Below, in pieces: positions 1-8,251 of a stretch of DNA of 64,000 nt. Below the pieces are notes generated by a model. That model ran no database searches. It had not been told where the DNA came from and saw only the letters and a list, made by a program, of their open reading frames with translations. Origin of the DNA: Lysobacteraceae bacterium NML95-0200. Lineage in GTDB: Bacteria > Pseudomonadota > Gammaproteobacteria > Xanthomonadales > Xanthomonadaceae. Every line of letters begins with the position of its first letter. The first letter of the stretch is position 1. Where the stretch lies: assembly GCA_002798255.1 (NCBI GenBank), contig NWQQ01000021.1, positions 1-64,000 of the forward strand, written 5' to 3'. A program made the translations under genes and the position numbers.

Positions 1-1
1 T

Positions 2-109
2 GTACTGGCTGAGCGGCTACAGCGCACGAATCCTTCACAGAACGCCTTCAACACGACCAAGCTGCATCGCATGCTTCTGACCTTCAAAGGGCTCCCAGCA
101 TGCCATTGA
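2..109 (+). CDS. C-terminal end of an unidentified protein (partial)
   Basis: One forward frame is open from the window edge to a TGA at 107-109, giving about 35 residues ending in KGLPACH. An intrinsic terminator starts two bases after the stop, which is where the end of a real gene would be expected. I do not recognise the protein and no motif is visible. The other two forward frames close earlier, so this is the best candidate, but a fragment this short could be chance. Confidence 0.3.
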   Translation, partial: VLAERLQRTNPSQNAFNTTKLHRMLLTFKGLPACH

Positions 110-110
110 A

Positions 111-137
111 AAACCCCGTGCCAAAAACACGGGGTTT
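111..137 (+). terminator. Intrinsic terminator hairpin
   Basis: A perfect 10-base stem (AAACCCCGTG with CACGGGGTTT) closes a 7-base A-rich loop. The A/T-rich base of the stem suits termination of the partial gene ending at 109. A second hairpin follows 15 bases later. Confidence 0.6.
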
Positions 138-152
138 GTCAGCGGTCTGAAA

Positions 153-186
153 GCAATGCCCAGCTTTATGCTGGGCATTGCTTTCT
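153..186 (+). terminator. Second hairpin (12-base perfect stem) ahead of the glycosyltransferase
   Basis: Bases 153-164 pair perfectly with 170-181 around a TTTAT loop, followed by TTTCT. It forms a tandem terminator with the hairpin at 111-137. The stem contains an ATG at 156 in frame with the following gene, which makes that ATG an unlikely start. Confidence 0.55.
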
Positions 187-221
187 ATGAATATCAAGCT
201 CTGACTGACTGCAGCAAACGC

Positions 222-1199
222 ATGAATATCTTTGTCAATATGGCCGCGTTTTGCGAGCCGCACTTGGCCTTTACGCTGGACAGCCTGTTCCGTACGGCGG
301 CACAGCCGGAGAAAATTCACGTAGGACTTGTGGATCAGTCATTGGACAACACAGGAGGCTGGCTTTACCAGCGCCCCTATGCCGGGCAAGTGCATCACCT
401 GCAAATCGACCCCATTCAGTCCCGCGGGGTGAGTTGGGCACGGCATATCAGCCAAACGCTTTATCAAGGGGAAAGCTACTACCTGCAGGTAGATTCACAC
501 ACCTTGTTCCGCAAGGGCTGGGATGATGCCATGCGCGGACTGCTGCTCAATCTTGAGCAGCGCCTGCCCAAACCCATCATTTCCTGTTACCCACCGGGTT
601 TTGAGTTCAAGGAAAATGGCGAAGTAAAAATCACCGAATTCTCCCCCGGCCAGGTGTTTTTCAGTATTCCCGAAAAGCCCGATGCGCTTTCGCCGCAAAG
701 CGCTACCCTGACCTTCAAGACCGACCTGATAGACAACGCCGACATCATCCCCGGCTATCACCTTTCCGGCGGCTTCATCTTCTGCCGTGGCCGCTTTGTT
801 GAAGAAGTCCCCTATGACCCCTTCATGTACTTTCACGGCGAAGAACAAAATTTAAGCCTGCGCGCCTATACCCGTGGCTGGACGATTACCCATATCCGCA
901 GCGACTGGATTCCAGTATTCCACCTTTACAAGCAAGCGGGTAACGTATCTACATCACACCACTGGCACCCCGAATACGAGGCTCAAAGGAAGCGGAAATG
1001 GACAGAGCTACAAATCGCGGCAGACCGCCGCCTAATAGCGTTGATTCGAGGTGAGCTACCCGGCAGCTGGGGTCTGGGCACGCAGCGCAGCTTGCAGGAT
1101 TTTATTGCGCTCAGCGGCTTGGACTATGGCCGCTATTTAAGCCGTCAGCCAAATACCATTTCCCGAGGATGCTCTATCGCCAATGACTCTCAGCCCTGA
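222..1199 (+). CDS. GlcNAc-type glycosyltransferase (PF11397-like)
   Basis: This 325-residue cytoplasmic enzyme probably transfers a sugar from a nucleotide donor. The N-terminus MNIFVNMAAFCEP matches the usual beginning of the GlcNAc glycosyltransferase family (typically M-IFVSIASYRDP). A DSH triplet near residue 91 (YLQVDSHTLF) is in the place of the family's acidic metal-binding motif. HGEEQNLSLRAYTRGW near residue 207 matches the conserved GEE...LRAWT block. I chose the ATG at 222 because the upstream ATG at 156 lies inside a terminator stem and the family alignment begins at 222. No strong ribosome site is visible. It converges with phaZ, and the two stop regions overlap by 10 bases. The acceptor is unknown; no polysaccharide cluster surrounds it. 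Confidence 0.75.
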   Translation: MNIFVNMAAFCEPHLAFTLDSLFRTAAQPEKIHVGLVDQSLDNTGGWLYQRPYAGQVHHLQIDPIQSRGVSWARHISQTLYQGESYYLQVDSHTLFRKGWDDAMRGLLLNLEQRLPKPIISCYPPGFEFKENGEVKITEFSPGQVFFSIPEKPDALSPQSATLTFKTDLIDNADIIPGYHLSGGFIFCRGRFVEEVPYDPFMYFHGEEQNLSLRAYTRGWTITHIRSDWIPVFHLYKQAGNVSTSHHWHPEYEAQRKRKWTELQIAADRRLIALIRGELPGSWGLGTQRSLQDFIALSGLDYGRYLSRQPNTISRGCSIANDSQP

Positions 1200-2434
1200 G
1201 CCTTCAAGAAGTCGCGCAATTGCGGATAGACCTGGTTGCGCCAGCGACGGCCACTGAAAATGCCATAGTGACCGGCGCCTTCCACGGTGATGTGCTGCTT
1301 GCGGTGTTTTGGCACGTTGCTGCACAGCTTGAGTGCAGCCTGGGTCTGTCCGGCACCGGAAATATCATCGAGCTCGCCTTCGATGGTCAGCAGCGCCGTA
1401 TCCCGGATAGCCGAAGGATCGACCTTTTCACCATTGACCACCCACTCGCCACGCGGCAGCAGATAGTCCTGGAACACAGTGCGGATAGTATCCAGGTAAT
1501 ACTCGGCGGGCATGTCCAGCACGGCATTGTATTCATCATAAAAACGCCGATGCGCCGCCGCGGTTTCCTGATCGCCCTTCACCAAATCCTGGTAATAGTC
1601 CCAGTGCGACATGGCATGACGTTCCGGGTTCATGGCGATAAAGCCCATGTGTTGCAAAAAGCCCGGATAGACCTTGCGTCCACGCCCGGGATAATTGCTC
1701 GGCACGGTATGAATCAGGTTGTGCTCGAACCAGCTCAGCGGGCGTTTCATCGCCAGATTGTTGACCTGGGTGGGTGATTGCCGCGCATCAATCGGGCCGC
1801 CCATCATGGTCAGCGAACACGGCGTGGCCTCGCCGCGCGCGGCCATCAGCGACACGGCCGCCAATACCGGCACAGTTGGCTGGCAAACGCTCACCACATG
1901 CAGGCGCTCGGCGCCGATATGGCGGATGAATTCCTCGATATAGGCCACGTAATCATGCAGATGGAATGCCCCGGCCTCCTTGGGCACCATGCGCGCATCA
2001 GTCCAGTCGGTAATGAACACCTTGTGGTCTTTGAGCATGGTCTTGACCGTATCGCGCAACAAGGTACTGTGATGCCCGGAGAGCGGCGCCACAATCAACA
2101 CGGTCGGGTTGTCTTTCATCTGCGCCAGGCCATCGGCCTGATCGTGATAGCGCTTGAAACGCAGCAGGCGGCAGAACGGCTTTTCCAGCACTACCCTTTC
2201 AACCACCGGGATGCTTAAACCATCTACTTCAATCTCGTGGATGTCGAAGGCGGGCTTTTCGTAATCCTTGCCGATGCGGTGAATCAGCTCATAGCCGGCC
2301 GCGATGCGCTGTGCACCGGGCATCCCCGAAAGCCAGCTCCCCGAAGCGGTATACATCTTGGCCACCGCCTCTGACCAATAGGTAATGGGTGCCATCCAGG
2401 CACGGGTGTTTTCATGGAATTGATAAAACAGCAT
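1190..2434 (-). CDS. phaZ: Intracellular polyhydroxyalkanoate depolymerase
   Basis: This 414-residue alpha/beta hydrolase would mobilise intracellular PHA granules to 3-hydroxyacid products. The nucleophile region reads VVSVCQPTVPVL with Cys at residue 184, matching the Cys nucleophile of Ralstonia-type intracellular depolymerases rather than the serine of extracellular ones. A later GELDDISG supplies the likely Asp, and GHYGIFSGRRWR near the C-terminus supplies the His. The start at 2434 (MLFYQFHENTRAW) is typical of the family and has GGAG six bases upstream; an upstream in-frame start would add ten unconserved residues. No PHA synthase or phasin gene is in the window, so polymer synthesis must be encoded elsewhere. 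Confidence 0.9.
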   Translation of the reverse strand: MLFYQFHENTRAWMAPITYWSEAVAKMYTASGSWLSGMPGAQRIAAGYELIHRIGKDYEKPAFDIHEIEVDGLSIPVVERVVLEKPFCRLLRFKRYHDQADGLAQMKDNPTVLIVAPLSGHHSTLLRDTVKTMLKDHKVFITDWTDARMVPKEAGAFHLHDYVAYIEEFIRHIGAERLHVVSVCQPTVPVLAAVSLMAARGEATPCSLTMMGGPIDARQSPTQVNNLAMKRPLSWFEHNLIHTVPSNYPGRGRKVYPGFLQHMGFIAMNPERHAMSHWDYYQDLVKGDQETAAAHRRFYDEYNAVLDMPAEYYLDTIRTVFQDYLLPRGEWVVNGEKVDPSAIRDTALLTIEGELDDISGAGQTQAALKLCSNVPKHRKQHITVEGAGHYGIFSGRRWRNQVYPQLRDFLKAQG

Positions 2435-2489
2435 GCAAGACTCCGAATTGCTGCGCCGCAGCATAACACGATTGCTCAGCCCCGCCAGA

Positions 2490-2521
2490 CAGCCCAGTGG
2501 CGGACATGCGCCACCGGGCTG
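2490..2521 (-). terminator. Hairpin between the E1 gene and phaZ
   Basis: CAGCCC-A-GTGGCG (2490-2502) pairs with CGCCAC-C-GGGCTG (2509-2521) with one mismatch and a 6-base loop. It begins 12 bases past the stop of the minus-strand E1 gene. No U-run follows on the minus strand, so it may only stabilise the mRNA end or act with Rho; on the plus strand TTGGTTTT follows. Confidence 0.4.
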
Positions 2522-2532
2522 CGCCGTTGGTT

Positions 2533-4806
2533 TTACTCCGCCAGATCGTCCGCTGCGGCGACAATGTCCTCGTCCTTGGGGATGACCAGGAACGCCGCAC
2601 CGGCCAGCGGGGTATAGGTATCGGCGCCGACCACGCGACGCATCGGCTTATCCCCCTGCCCGGCCTCGGCCAGCCCGGTGATGATGCCCTCGCCGATCCC
2701 GGCGCTGAAACGGCCTTCATCGACAACGATGATGCGTTCGCAATCATCGGCATTGAGGGCGATGGCATCGGCATTCAGCGGCACCAGCCAGCGCAAATCG
2801 ACCACGCGCACTTTCCAGCCATGCTTGCGCTCAATTTCCCGCGCCGCGCGCAGGCTCATCGGCACGCCATTGCCAAAGGTGAAAATCACGCAGTCACGCG
2901 CTTCGGGGTGGTAGATGCGCGGCTCGCCCAGCACCAGCGCCTGATCGGGCGCGGGGTATTCGGTTTGCCACAGGCCATCACCCGGCTCATACAAATCCTT
3001 GGTCATGTACAAGGCAATCGGCTCAAGGAAAGCCGTGACTCGGCCATCCACCTTGGCAAGCGCCGCCAGCGTGCGCAGCATCATGGCCGCATCATCGCCA
3101 CGGCTGGGGCAGCCGACCACCAAGCCCGGAATATCACGCAATGCGGTCACCGAGTTGTCGTTGTGGAAGTGCCCGCCAAAGCCGCGCTGATAACCCAGCC
3201 CGGCAATGCGCACCAGCATCGGGTTCTGGTACTGGTTATTGCTGAAGAATTGCAGGCTGCAGGCCTCGCCGCGAATCTGGTCGATGGCATTGTGCAGATA
3301 GGCCAGATACTGGATTTCCGGCACCGGCAACATGCCCATATTGGCAAAGCCCTGCGCCATGCCCAGAATCATGGTTTCATCCAGCAGGGTATTGAATACC
3401 CGGCGCGCGCCGAAGGCTTTGTGCAAGCCCTTGGTGACGGTGTACACGCCGCCCTTCTGCGCCACGTCCTCGCCAAACAGCAGGGTTTCGGGGTATTTGG
3501 CGAACAAATCGTGCAGGGCATTGTTGATTTGAATGGCCAAATGCCGCGGCGGCTGGTTTTCCGGCAGTTTTTCTTCGCTGCCAAAGGCTTTGATGCGCGC
3601 ATCAAGCCCAGGCGCGCGCGCAGCTTCGGCCTGCACCTTGTCCGGGCTGTACGGTGCCAGTGGCCGCACCACTTCTTCCAGGGTTTCGATACGCGGACGG
3701 CGATCGGCCTCCTCGGCAGCGGCAAAGCATTTCTGCCGGGTGTCCTCGTACAGCGCCAGCACTTCCAGCTTGCTCATCAGCCCCGATTCCAGCGCAATTG
3801 CCGCGCTGCGCAGCAAGGGGTCGGTGGCCTCGACCTGACATAGTTCCTCAATCGAGCGCCACTCGATTTCAAAATCGGTACCGGCATGCCCCATGATGCG
3901 CGTGGTGCGCAGATGCAGGAAGGTCGGGCGGCGGGTGCGACGGCAGTGCTCCACCGCGCGCAGCACATCGGCATAGCCAGCGGCCAAGTCCAGACCATCG
4001 GCAAAGAAATAATCAAGGTCAGGGCGGTTCCTGAAGCTCTCGGCAATCCAGCCACTCGGGGTTTTCACCGAGATGCCAATGCCATTGTCCTCGCAGACAT
4101 ACAGCACCGGCGCGGGCAGTTTCTGATAGGCCGTCCAGCTGGCGGCATTGAAGGCGGTCTGCGCGCTGGCGTGGTTGGCGCTGGCATCGCCAAAGCTGCA
4201 GATGGCGATGCTGTCTTCGGGAATCGGCAGCGCATGTCCCAGCCGCTTGGCTGCCTCGATGGCCACCGCCGTGCCCAGCGCCTTGGGCAGGTGCGAGGCG
4301 ATGGTCGAAGTCTGCGGCAACACCCATAGCGGCTTGCTGCCCCACACCTTGTGGCGGCCACCGCTGGCCGGGTCTTCGCGGCTGGCGGCAAAGGACAATG
4401 CCGAATCCATGATCGGGTCCATCCCCGGCAGCTTGCGGAAGCGCTCGGCCATGAAGCCGCCGCTGCGGTAATGCAGGAACGCCGGGTCGGTATGCCGGGT
4501 AGCACGCGCCACCATGGCATTGCCTTCATGGCCGGAGCTGCCGATGGTATAGAACACCTTGTTCTGTACCCGCAGAACGCGCGCCATCAAATCCAGATGA
4601 CGGGAAATCAGCTGCGACTCGAACAGCTCACGAAAGCCCTGCGCATCCAGCACGCTGCCATCGAGAATCGCTTCATCCGCCGCCGGGCGCGGCAACGGCT
4701 GGCCATTCCAGTTCTTGACGAATTCGGTGAAATTGACATCGCAGATTTCAGCGCGATTGAGCCCTTTCATGCGGGCGGGGATGGGATTGGGGACTTGGGC
4801 GAACAT
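2533..4806 (-). CDS. Fused alpha/beta 2-oxoacid dehydrogenase E1 (branched-chain type)
   Basis: This 757-residue thiamine-diphosphate enzyme joins E1-alpha (about residues 50-390) and E1-beta (about 420-757) in one chain. It would decarboxylate a branched-chain or related 2-oxoacid and pass the acyl group to a lipoyl E2. In the alpha half, the ThDP motif runs from GDASANHAS to CEDNGIGIS. In the beta half, LLFGEDVAQKGGV carries the glutamate that activates ThDP, and GYQRGFGGHFHN carries the conserved His region. The linker contains LPENQPPRHLA. No E2 or E3 gene is nearby, so partners lie elsewhere or are shared. It lies 6 bases downstream of a GNAT gene and behind gcdH. Another start (Met13) is possible; substrate is inferred from family only. 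Confidence 0.85.
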   Translation of the reverse strand: MFAQVPNPIPARMKGLNRAEICDVNFTEFVKNWNGQPLPRPAADEAILDGSVLDAQGFRELFESQLISRHLDLMARVLRVQNKVFYTIGSSGHEGNAMVARATRHTDPAFLHYRSGGFMAERFRKLPGMDPIMDSALSFAASREDPASGGRHKVWGSKPLWVLPQTSTIASHLPKALGTAVAIEAAKRLGHALPIPEDSIAICSFGDASANHASAQTAFNAASWTAYQKLPAPVLYVCEDNGIGISVKTPSGWIAESFRNRPDLDYFFADGLDLAAGYADVLRAVEHCRRTRRPTFLHLRTTRIMGHAGTDFEIEWRSIEELCQVEATDPLLRSAAIALESGLMSKLEVLALYEDTRQKCFAAAEEADRRPRIETLEEVVRPLAPYSPDKVQAEAARAPGLDARIKAFGSEEKLPENQPPRHLAIQINNALHDLFAKYPETLLFGEDVAQKGGVYTVTKGLHKAFGARRVFNTLLDETMILGMAQGFANMGMLPVPEIQYLAYLHNAIDQIRGEACSLQFFSNNQYQNPMLVRIAGLGYQRGFGGHFHNDNSVTALRDIPGLVVGCPSRGDDAAMMLRTLAALAKVDGRVTAFLEPIALYMTKDLYEPGDGLWQTEYPAPDQALVLGEPRIYHPEARDCVIFTFGNGVPMSLRAAREIERKHGWKVRVVDLRWLVPLNADAIALNADDCERIIVVDEGRFSAGIGEGIITGLAEAGQGDKPMRRVVGADTYTPLAGAAFLVIPKDEDIVAAADDLAE

Positions 4807-4812
4807 GCAGAA

Positions 4813-5400
4813 TCAGCCTGAAACGGGTGAGTTGGAAATCGGAACAGAGGAAAAGCGCAAGCGCTGCTGCTGCCATTCATCGCGGCTTTGCCCCCAGACA
4901 TCAACGCAGTATTCGTCGAATGGCGGCTGATGGTCGATGCGCTGCAGGATGCGTGCACCGAGCTTGACCGCCACCGCCTGTGAAGCGCGGTTATCCGGGT
5001 CGATGTTGTGGATGACCCGATCGCAGCCAAGCACATCGAAGGCATAGTCGATGGCGGCAACGCAGGCTTCCAGCGCATAGCCCTTGCCCTGCGCATCCGG
5101 GTGGAAGGCATAGCCCACTTCCAGCCCGGGCCAGCCATCGGGCTGCCACGGCCCGCATTGACCGATCCACAGGCCACTGGCTTTCTCTTCCACGGCAAAC
5201 ATGCCAAAGCCTTGCAAGGCCCAGGCACCGGGCATTTGCAGAAAGCGTCGCCATACCGCGCCACGCCCACCCGCGCCGCCAATGAACCGCGCGGCCTCGG
5301 GATTGGAAAACAGCTCGAAATAACGCTCGAAATCACCCACACGCCAAGCGCGCAGCTTAAGCCGCGCGGTTTCCAATGTGGGCGTGATGCGCATCAGCAA
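4813..5400 (-). CDS. GNAT acetyltransferase (RimJ/RimL type)
   Basis: This 195-residue protein opens with TPTLETARLKLRAW, the typical first strand of the RimJ/RimL branch that acetylates protein N-termini or small amines. GYAFHPDAQGKGYALEA is the acetyl-CoA loop (Q-G-K-G-Y-A), and HNIDPDNRASQAVAVKLGA is the conserved asparagine-containing segment near the active site. Its start codon directly abuts the gcdH stop, so it is probably translated from the same mRNA as gcdH and the downstream E1 gene. Met3 is an alternative start. The substrate cannot be told from sequence. Confidence 0.8.
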   Translation of the reverse strand: MLMRITPTLETARLKLRAWRVGDFERYFELFSNPEAARFIGGAGGRGAVWRRFLQMPGAWALQGFGMFAVEEKASGLWIGQCGPWQPDGWPGLEVGYAFHPDAQGKGYALEACVAAIDYAFDVLGCDRVIHNIDPDNRASQAVAVKLGARILQRIDHQPPFDEYCVDVWGQSRDEWQQQRLRFSSVPISNSPVSG

Positions 5401-6564
5401 TCAGAAGGCGTTGATGCCAGTCAGCTCGCGGCCAACCACCAGCTGATGCACGGTTTCGGTGCCTTCATAGGTAATCACCGATTCCAGATTCAGCGCATGG
5501 CGAATCGGCGAATGCTCGGTGGTGATACCGGCGCCGCCCAAGAGGTCACGCGCTTCACGGGCGATATCCAGCGCCATGCGCACATTGTTCCATTTGGCCA
5601 GGCTCACCTGCGTCGGCTGCATGGTGCCGGCGTCCTTCAGGCGGCCAAGCTGCAACGACAGCAGCTGCGCACAGGTGATGCGTCGCGCCCAGTCGGCCAT
5701 CTTGATTTGCGCGCTTTGCGTGGCGGCCACCGGGCGACCAAACAGCAGGCGCTCCTTGCTGTAGTTCAGTGCTTCATCCAGGCAGGCAATCGCCGCGCCA
5801 ATCGGCCCCCAGGTGATGCCATAGCGCGCCTGCGTCAGACAGCCCAACGGCCCCTTCAGACCCTTCACATTCGGCAGGCGGGCGCTATCGGGCACGCGCA
5901 CATTGTCCAGGAACAGGGCACTGGTCACCGAGGCGCGCAGGCTCATCTTCTGCTTGATGACTTGCGCGGTGAAGCCCGGAGTATTGGTTTCGACGATAAA
6001 GCCCTGGATGCCGTCATCGGTCTGCGCCCAGATGATGGCGATATGCGCCAGATTGCCATTGGTAATCCACATCTTGGCGCCATTGATGACCCAGTCATCG
6101 CCATCGCGCTTGGCATGGGTTTTCATATTGGCCGGGTCAGAGCCACCATGCGGCTCGGTCAGGCCAAAGCAGCCAATCACCTTGCCTGCGGCCATCTCCG
6201 GCAGCCAGCGGCGGCGCTGCTCTTCACTGCCATAGGCATAGATCGGATACATGCACAGCGAGCTTTGCACGCTGGCAAAGCTGCGCAGGCCAGAATCACC
6301 ACGCTCCAGTTCCTGACAAATCAAGCCATAGCTCACCGCGTTCAACCCGGCGCAGCCATATTCTTCCGGCAAGGTGGCGCCCAAAAGCCCCATCTCCGCC
6401 ATTTCCGGAATCAAATCCTGCGGAAATTCGCCCTTGTCGAAACACTCACCGATGATGGGCAGCACACGGTCATCGACAAACCGTCCCACGGAGTCTTGCA
6501 CCGCTTGCTCTTCTTCGCTCAGCAAAGAACGGATGTCGTACAAATCGTAAGGATTCAAAGCCAT
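5401..6564 (-). CDS. gcdH: Glutaryl-CoA dehydrogenase
   Basis: This 387-residue FAD enzyme oxidises and decarboxylates glutaryl-CoA to crotonyl-CoA in lysine and tryptophan breakdown. It follows the glutaryl-CoA dehydrogenase family along its length: RGDSGLRSFASVQSSL near the substrate pocket, GCFGLTEPHGGSDP in the FAD-binding middle domain, KMWITNG, and the catalytic glutamate in TYEGTETVHQL near residue 367. The start at 6564 (MALNPYDLYDI) was preferred to an upstream in-frame codon because the family begins there and GAGCAGG precedes it. It heads a minus-strand group with a GNAT gene and the fused E1, and faces the DUF6116-type gene across a 169-base divergent gap. Confidence 0.92.
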   Translation of the reverse strand: MALNPYDLYDIRSLLSEEEQAVQDSVGRFVDDRVLPIIGECFDKGEFPQDLIPEMAEMGLLGATLPEEYGCAGLNAVSYGLICQELERGDSGLRSFASVQSSLCMYPIYAYGSEEQRRRWLPEMAAGKVIGCFGLTEPHGGSDPANMKTHAKRDGDDWVINGAKMWITNGNLAHIAIIWAQTDDGIQGFIVETNTPGFTAQVIKQKMSLRASVTSALFLDNVRVPDSARLPNVKGLKGPLGCLTQARYGITWGPIGAAIACLDEALNYSKERLLFGRPVAATQSAQIKMADWARRITCAQLLSLQLGRLKDAGTMQPTQVSLAKWNNVRMALDIAREARDLLGGAGITTEHSPIRHALNLESVITYEGTETVHQLVVGRELTGINAF

Positions 6565-6733
6565 GATGCCTGCTCGTTGGTGAGTGGATGAAAGTCGGTA
6601 TTCTAGCCATCTACGCATGAGCGTGAAACTGACAGCCAGGTAAATATTCCATCCACCTCACAGCCGGCATTCACGGCGTGTGGCAATGCCGCATGATAGT
6701 TTTCCGGCATTGATTTCATTGGAAGTTCCGCAG

Positions 6734-6988
6734 ATGCGCCAGCTGTTGCTTGCCCCTTTCATGACCTGGGCAGCCCGCCTCCAATATCCCACCCTGTTCA
6801 AACTGGTGGCCGGTCTGTTCATCCTCACCCTGGTAATACCCGACGGCCTGCCATTTGTGGATGAAATCCTGCTTGGGCTTGCCACCTTGCTGCTGGCCAA
6901 ATGGAAAACCCGCAACCAGCAACCCGCCAACGCGGCCGGCATGCCTGGCAAACGCGCACCGATTGAAGGCCATGCCAGCCGACGCTGA
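6734..6988 (+). CDS. Small membrane protein, DUF6116-like
   Basis: This 84-residue protein has two hydrophobic stretches, LFKLVAGLFILTLVIP and FVDEILLGLATLLLAKW, separated by a short DGLPF turn, so it probably sits in the inner membrane as a hairpin. The overall form matches a small family common in Xanthomonadales (DUF6116, by recollection). The ATG at 6734 is preferred over an earlier in-frame ATG at 6680 because GGAAG lies just upstream and the conserved part begins here. Its TGA overlaps the tatD ATG by one base (TGATG), so the two genes are translationally linked. Function is unknown; the C-terminal tail is basic and low in complexity. Confidence 0.7.
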   Translation: MRQLLLAPFMTWAARLQYPTLFKLVAGLFILTLVIPDGLPFVDEILLGLATLLLAKWKTRNQQPANAAGMPGKRAPIEGHASRR

Positions 6989-7761
6989 TGCAGCTCATCG
7001 ACAGCCATAGCCATTTTGATGACGCAAGTTTCGCTGCCGACCGCGCGGCGGCACTTGCCCGTGCGCAGGCAGCCGGGGTCATGGCGCAAATCGTTCCTGC
7101 CACCCATGCCGATGGCTGGGCGCAGCTAGAGTCCGTTTGCAGCCAGCACCCCGGGCTGTATCCGGCTTATGGACTGCATCCGGTATTTTTGCCGCAACAC
7201 CTGCCCGCGCACCTGGACGCATTGCAGCAGCGACTCGCCAGCGGCAAACCCTGCGTGGCGGTGGGCGAAATCGGCCTGGATTATTTTCTGGATACGCTCG
7301 ACCGGCAGCAGCAGCAGGATTTTTTCGAGGCACAACTCAGGCTGGCACTGAAATTCAACCTGCCCGTGATTATTCATGCCCGCCGCGCCTTTGATGCCGT
7401 CATCGCCACGCTGCGCCGCTTTCCCGGCAGCCGCGGCGTGATTCACAGCTTTTCCGGGAGCTTGGAGCAGGCCAAACAGCTATGCAAAATGGGCTTTATG
7501 CTCGGCATTGGCGGCCCGCTCACCTATCCACGCGCCCAGCGCCTGCGCCGCACCGTGACACAAATCCCACTGGACTATCTGCTTTTGGAAACCGACACCC
7601 CGGATCAGCCCGATAGCCAGTGGCGCGGACAGCGCAATGAACCGGCGCGCCTGCTGGCGATACTGGACACCCTGGCCGAACTGCGCGGTGAAGGCCGCGA
7701 GACTATCGCTGCGGCCACCAGCGCCAATGCCGAGCGGCTGTTTGCTATCCAAATCAGTTAA
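6988..7761 (+). CDS. TatD-family metal-dependent deoxyribonuclease/hydrolase
   Basis: This 257-residue TIM-barrel hydrolase carries the full TatD metal-site series. DSHSHFDD at the N-terminus gives the two-histidine motif, VGEIGLDYF the glutamate, VIIHARRAFD and VIHSFSGS further histidines, and LLETDTPDQ the last aspartate. TatD proteins are cytoplasmic 3'-5' DNases linked to DNA quality control. It overlaps the small membrane protein gene upstream by one base and converges on the DUF423 gene. The 22-base gap between stops holds one copy of a dispersed GAGCCTGTTCAA motif. The length is usual for the family. Confidence 0.9.
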   Translation: MQLIDSHSHFDDASFAADRAAALARAQAAGVMAQIVPATHADGWAQLESVCSQHPGLYPAYGLHPVFLPQHLPAHLDALQQRLASGKPCVAVGEIGLDYFLDTLDRQQQQDFFEAQLRLALKFNLPVIIHARRAFDAVIATLRRFPGSRGVIHSFSGSLEQAKQLCKMGFMLGIGGPLTYPRAQRLRRTVTQIPLDYLLLETDTPDQPDSQWRGQRNEPARLLAILDTLAELRGEGRETIAAATSANAERLFAIQIS

Positions 7762-7783
7762 GTTTCAGAGCCTGTTCAAAGCC

Positions 7784-8173
7784 TCAACGCCGCCACTGCC
7801 CCAGGGCGTGCAACACCCAGCCCAGCATCATCAATGTGCCGCCATAGGGGGCAGCGCGCGTTGGCAGCCCTGCCAGCGCGCCCAGCGCCAGACTGCCGGA
7901 GAACAACAGCACTCCCAGGGTGATGCAGGCAAGGCCCGCAAAGGCCAGACGGCGCACCGCCATCGGCCCCAATGCCGAAAGCGCGACCCCGTGCCCAAAG
8001 CCAAACAGTGCCGCCTGTTGCAGCCAGTGTCGCGGCACTTCATCAAGTCCGGCATGTGCGGCATAGGCCGACAGACCGACAGCCACTGCAGCCAGCAATG
8101 AGCCGATCACTGCGAACCAGAATCGCTGGCGCATCCAGTTTTCAGGCAAATTTCCACGCAAAGCCGAAAGCAT
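7784..8173 (-). CDS. DUF423 small membrane protein (YgdD-like)
   Basis: This 129-residue inner-membrane protein has four hydrophobic segments, starting with FAVIGSLLAAVAVGLSAYAAH. It has the DUF423 features: an A-HG-L motif early on, ALFGFGHGVALSA in the middle and PYGGTLMMLGWVLHALG at the end. Function is unknown in the family. The start at 8173 was chosen because AAGGAG lies seven bases upstream; a later Met (8134) would remove the leading MLSALRGNLPENW. Its mRNA would begin near the strong hairpin at 8205-8235 that ends the preceding minus-strand gene. Confidence 0.8.
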   Translation of the reverse strand: MLSALRGNLPENWMRQRFWFAVIGSLLAAVAVGLSAYAAHAGLDEVPRHWLQQAALFGFGHGVALSALGPMAVRRLAFAGLACITLGVLLFSGSLALGALAGLPTRAAPYGGTLMMLGWVLHALGQWRR

Positions 8174-8204
8174 CACATCACTCCTTACAAAAATGGGCAT
8201 AAAT

Positions 8205-8235
8205 GCAGAACGCCGCGATATTCGCGGCGTTCTGC
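8205..8235 (-). terminator. Strong hairpin terminator (14-base perfect stem)
   Basis: GCAGAACGCCGCGA pairs without mismatch to TCGCGGCGTTCTGC around a 3-base loop. On the minus strand it lies 16 bases after the stop of the SRPBCC gene and is followed by ATTTATG and then CATTTTTG, a modest U-rich tail. It separates that gene from the DUF423 gene downstream. Confidence 0.7.
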
Positions 8236-8251
8236 AAGACTTGCAAGCGGG

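Noticed and set aside
2497-3843. A 448-codon plus-strand ORF opposite the fused E1 gene
   Set aside because: Its translation is Gln/His/Arg-rich with no domain and lies antisense to a gene with complete catalytic motifs; typical mirror frame of GC-rich coding DNA.
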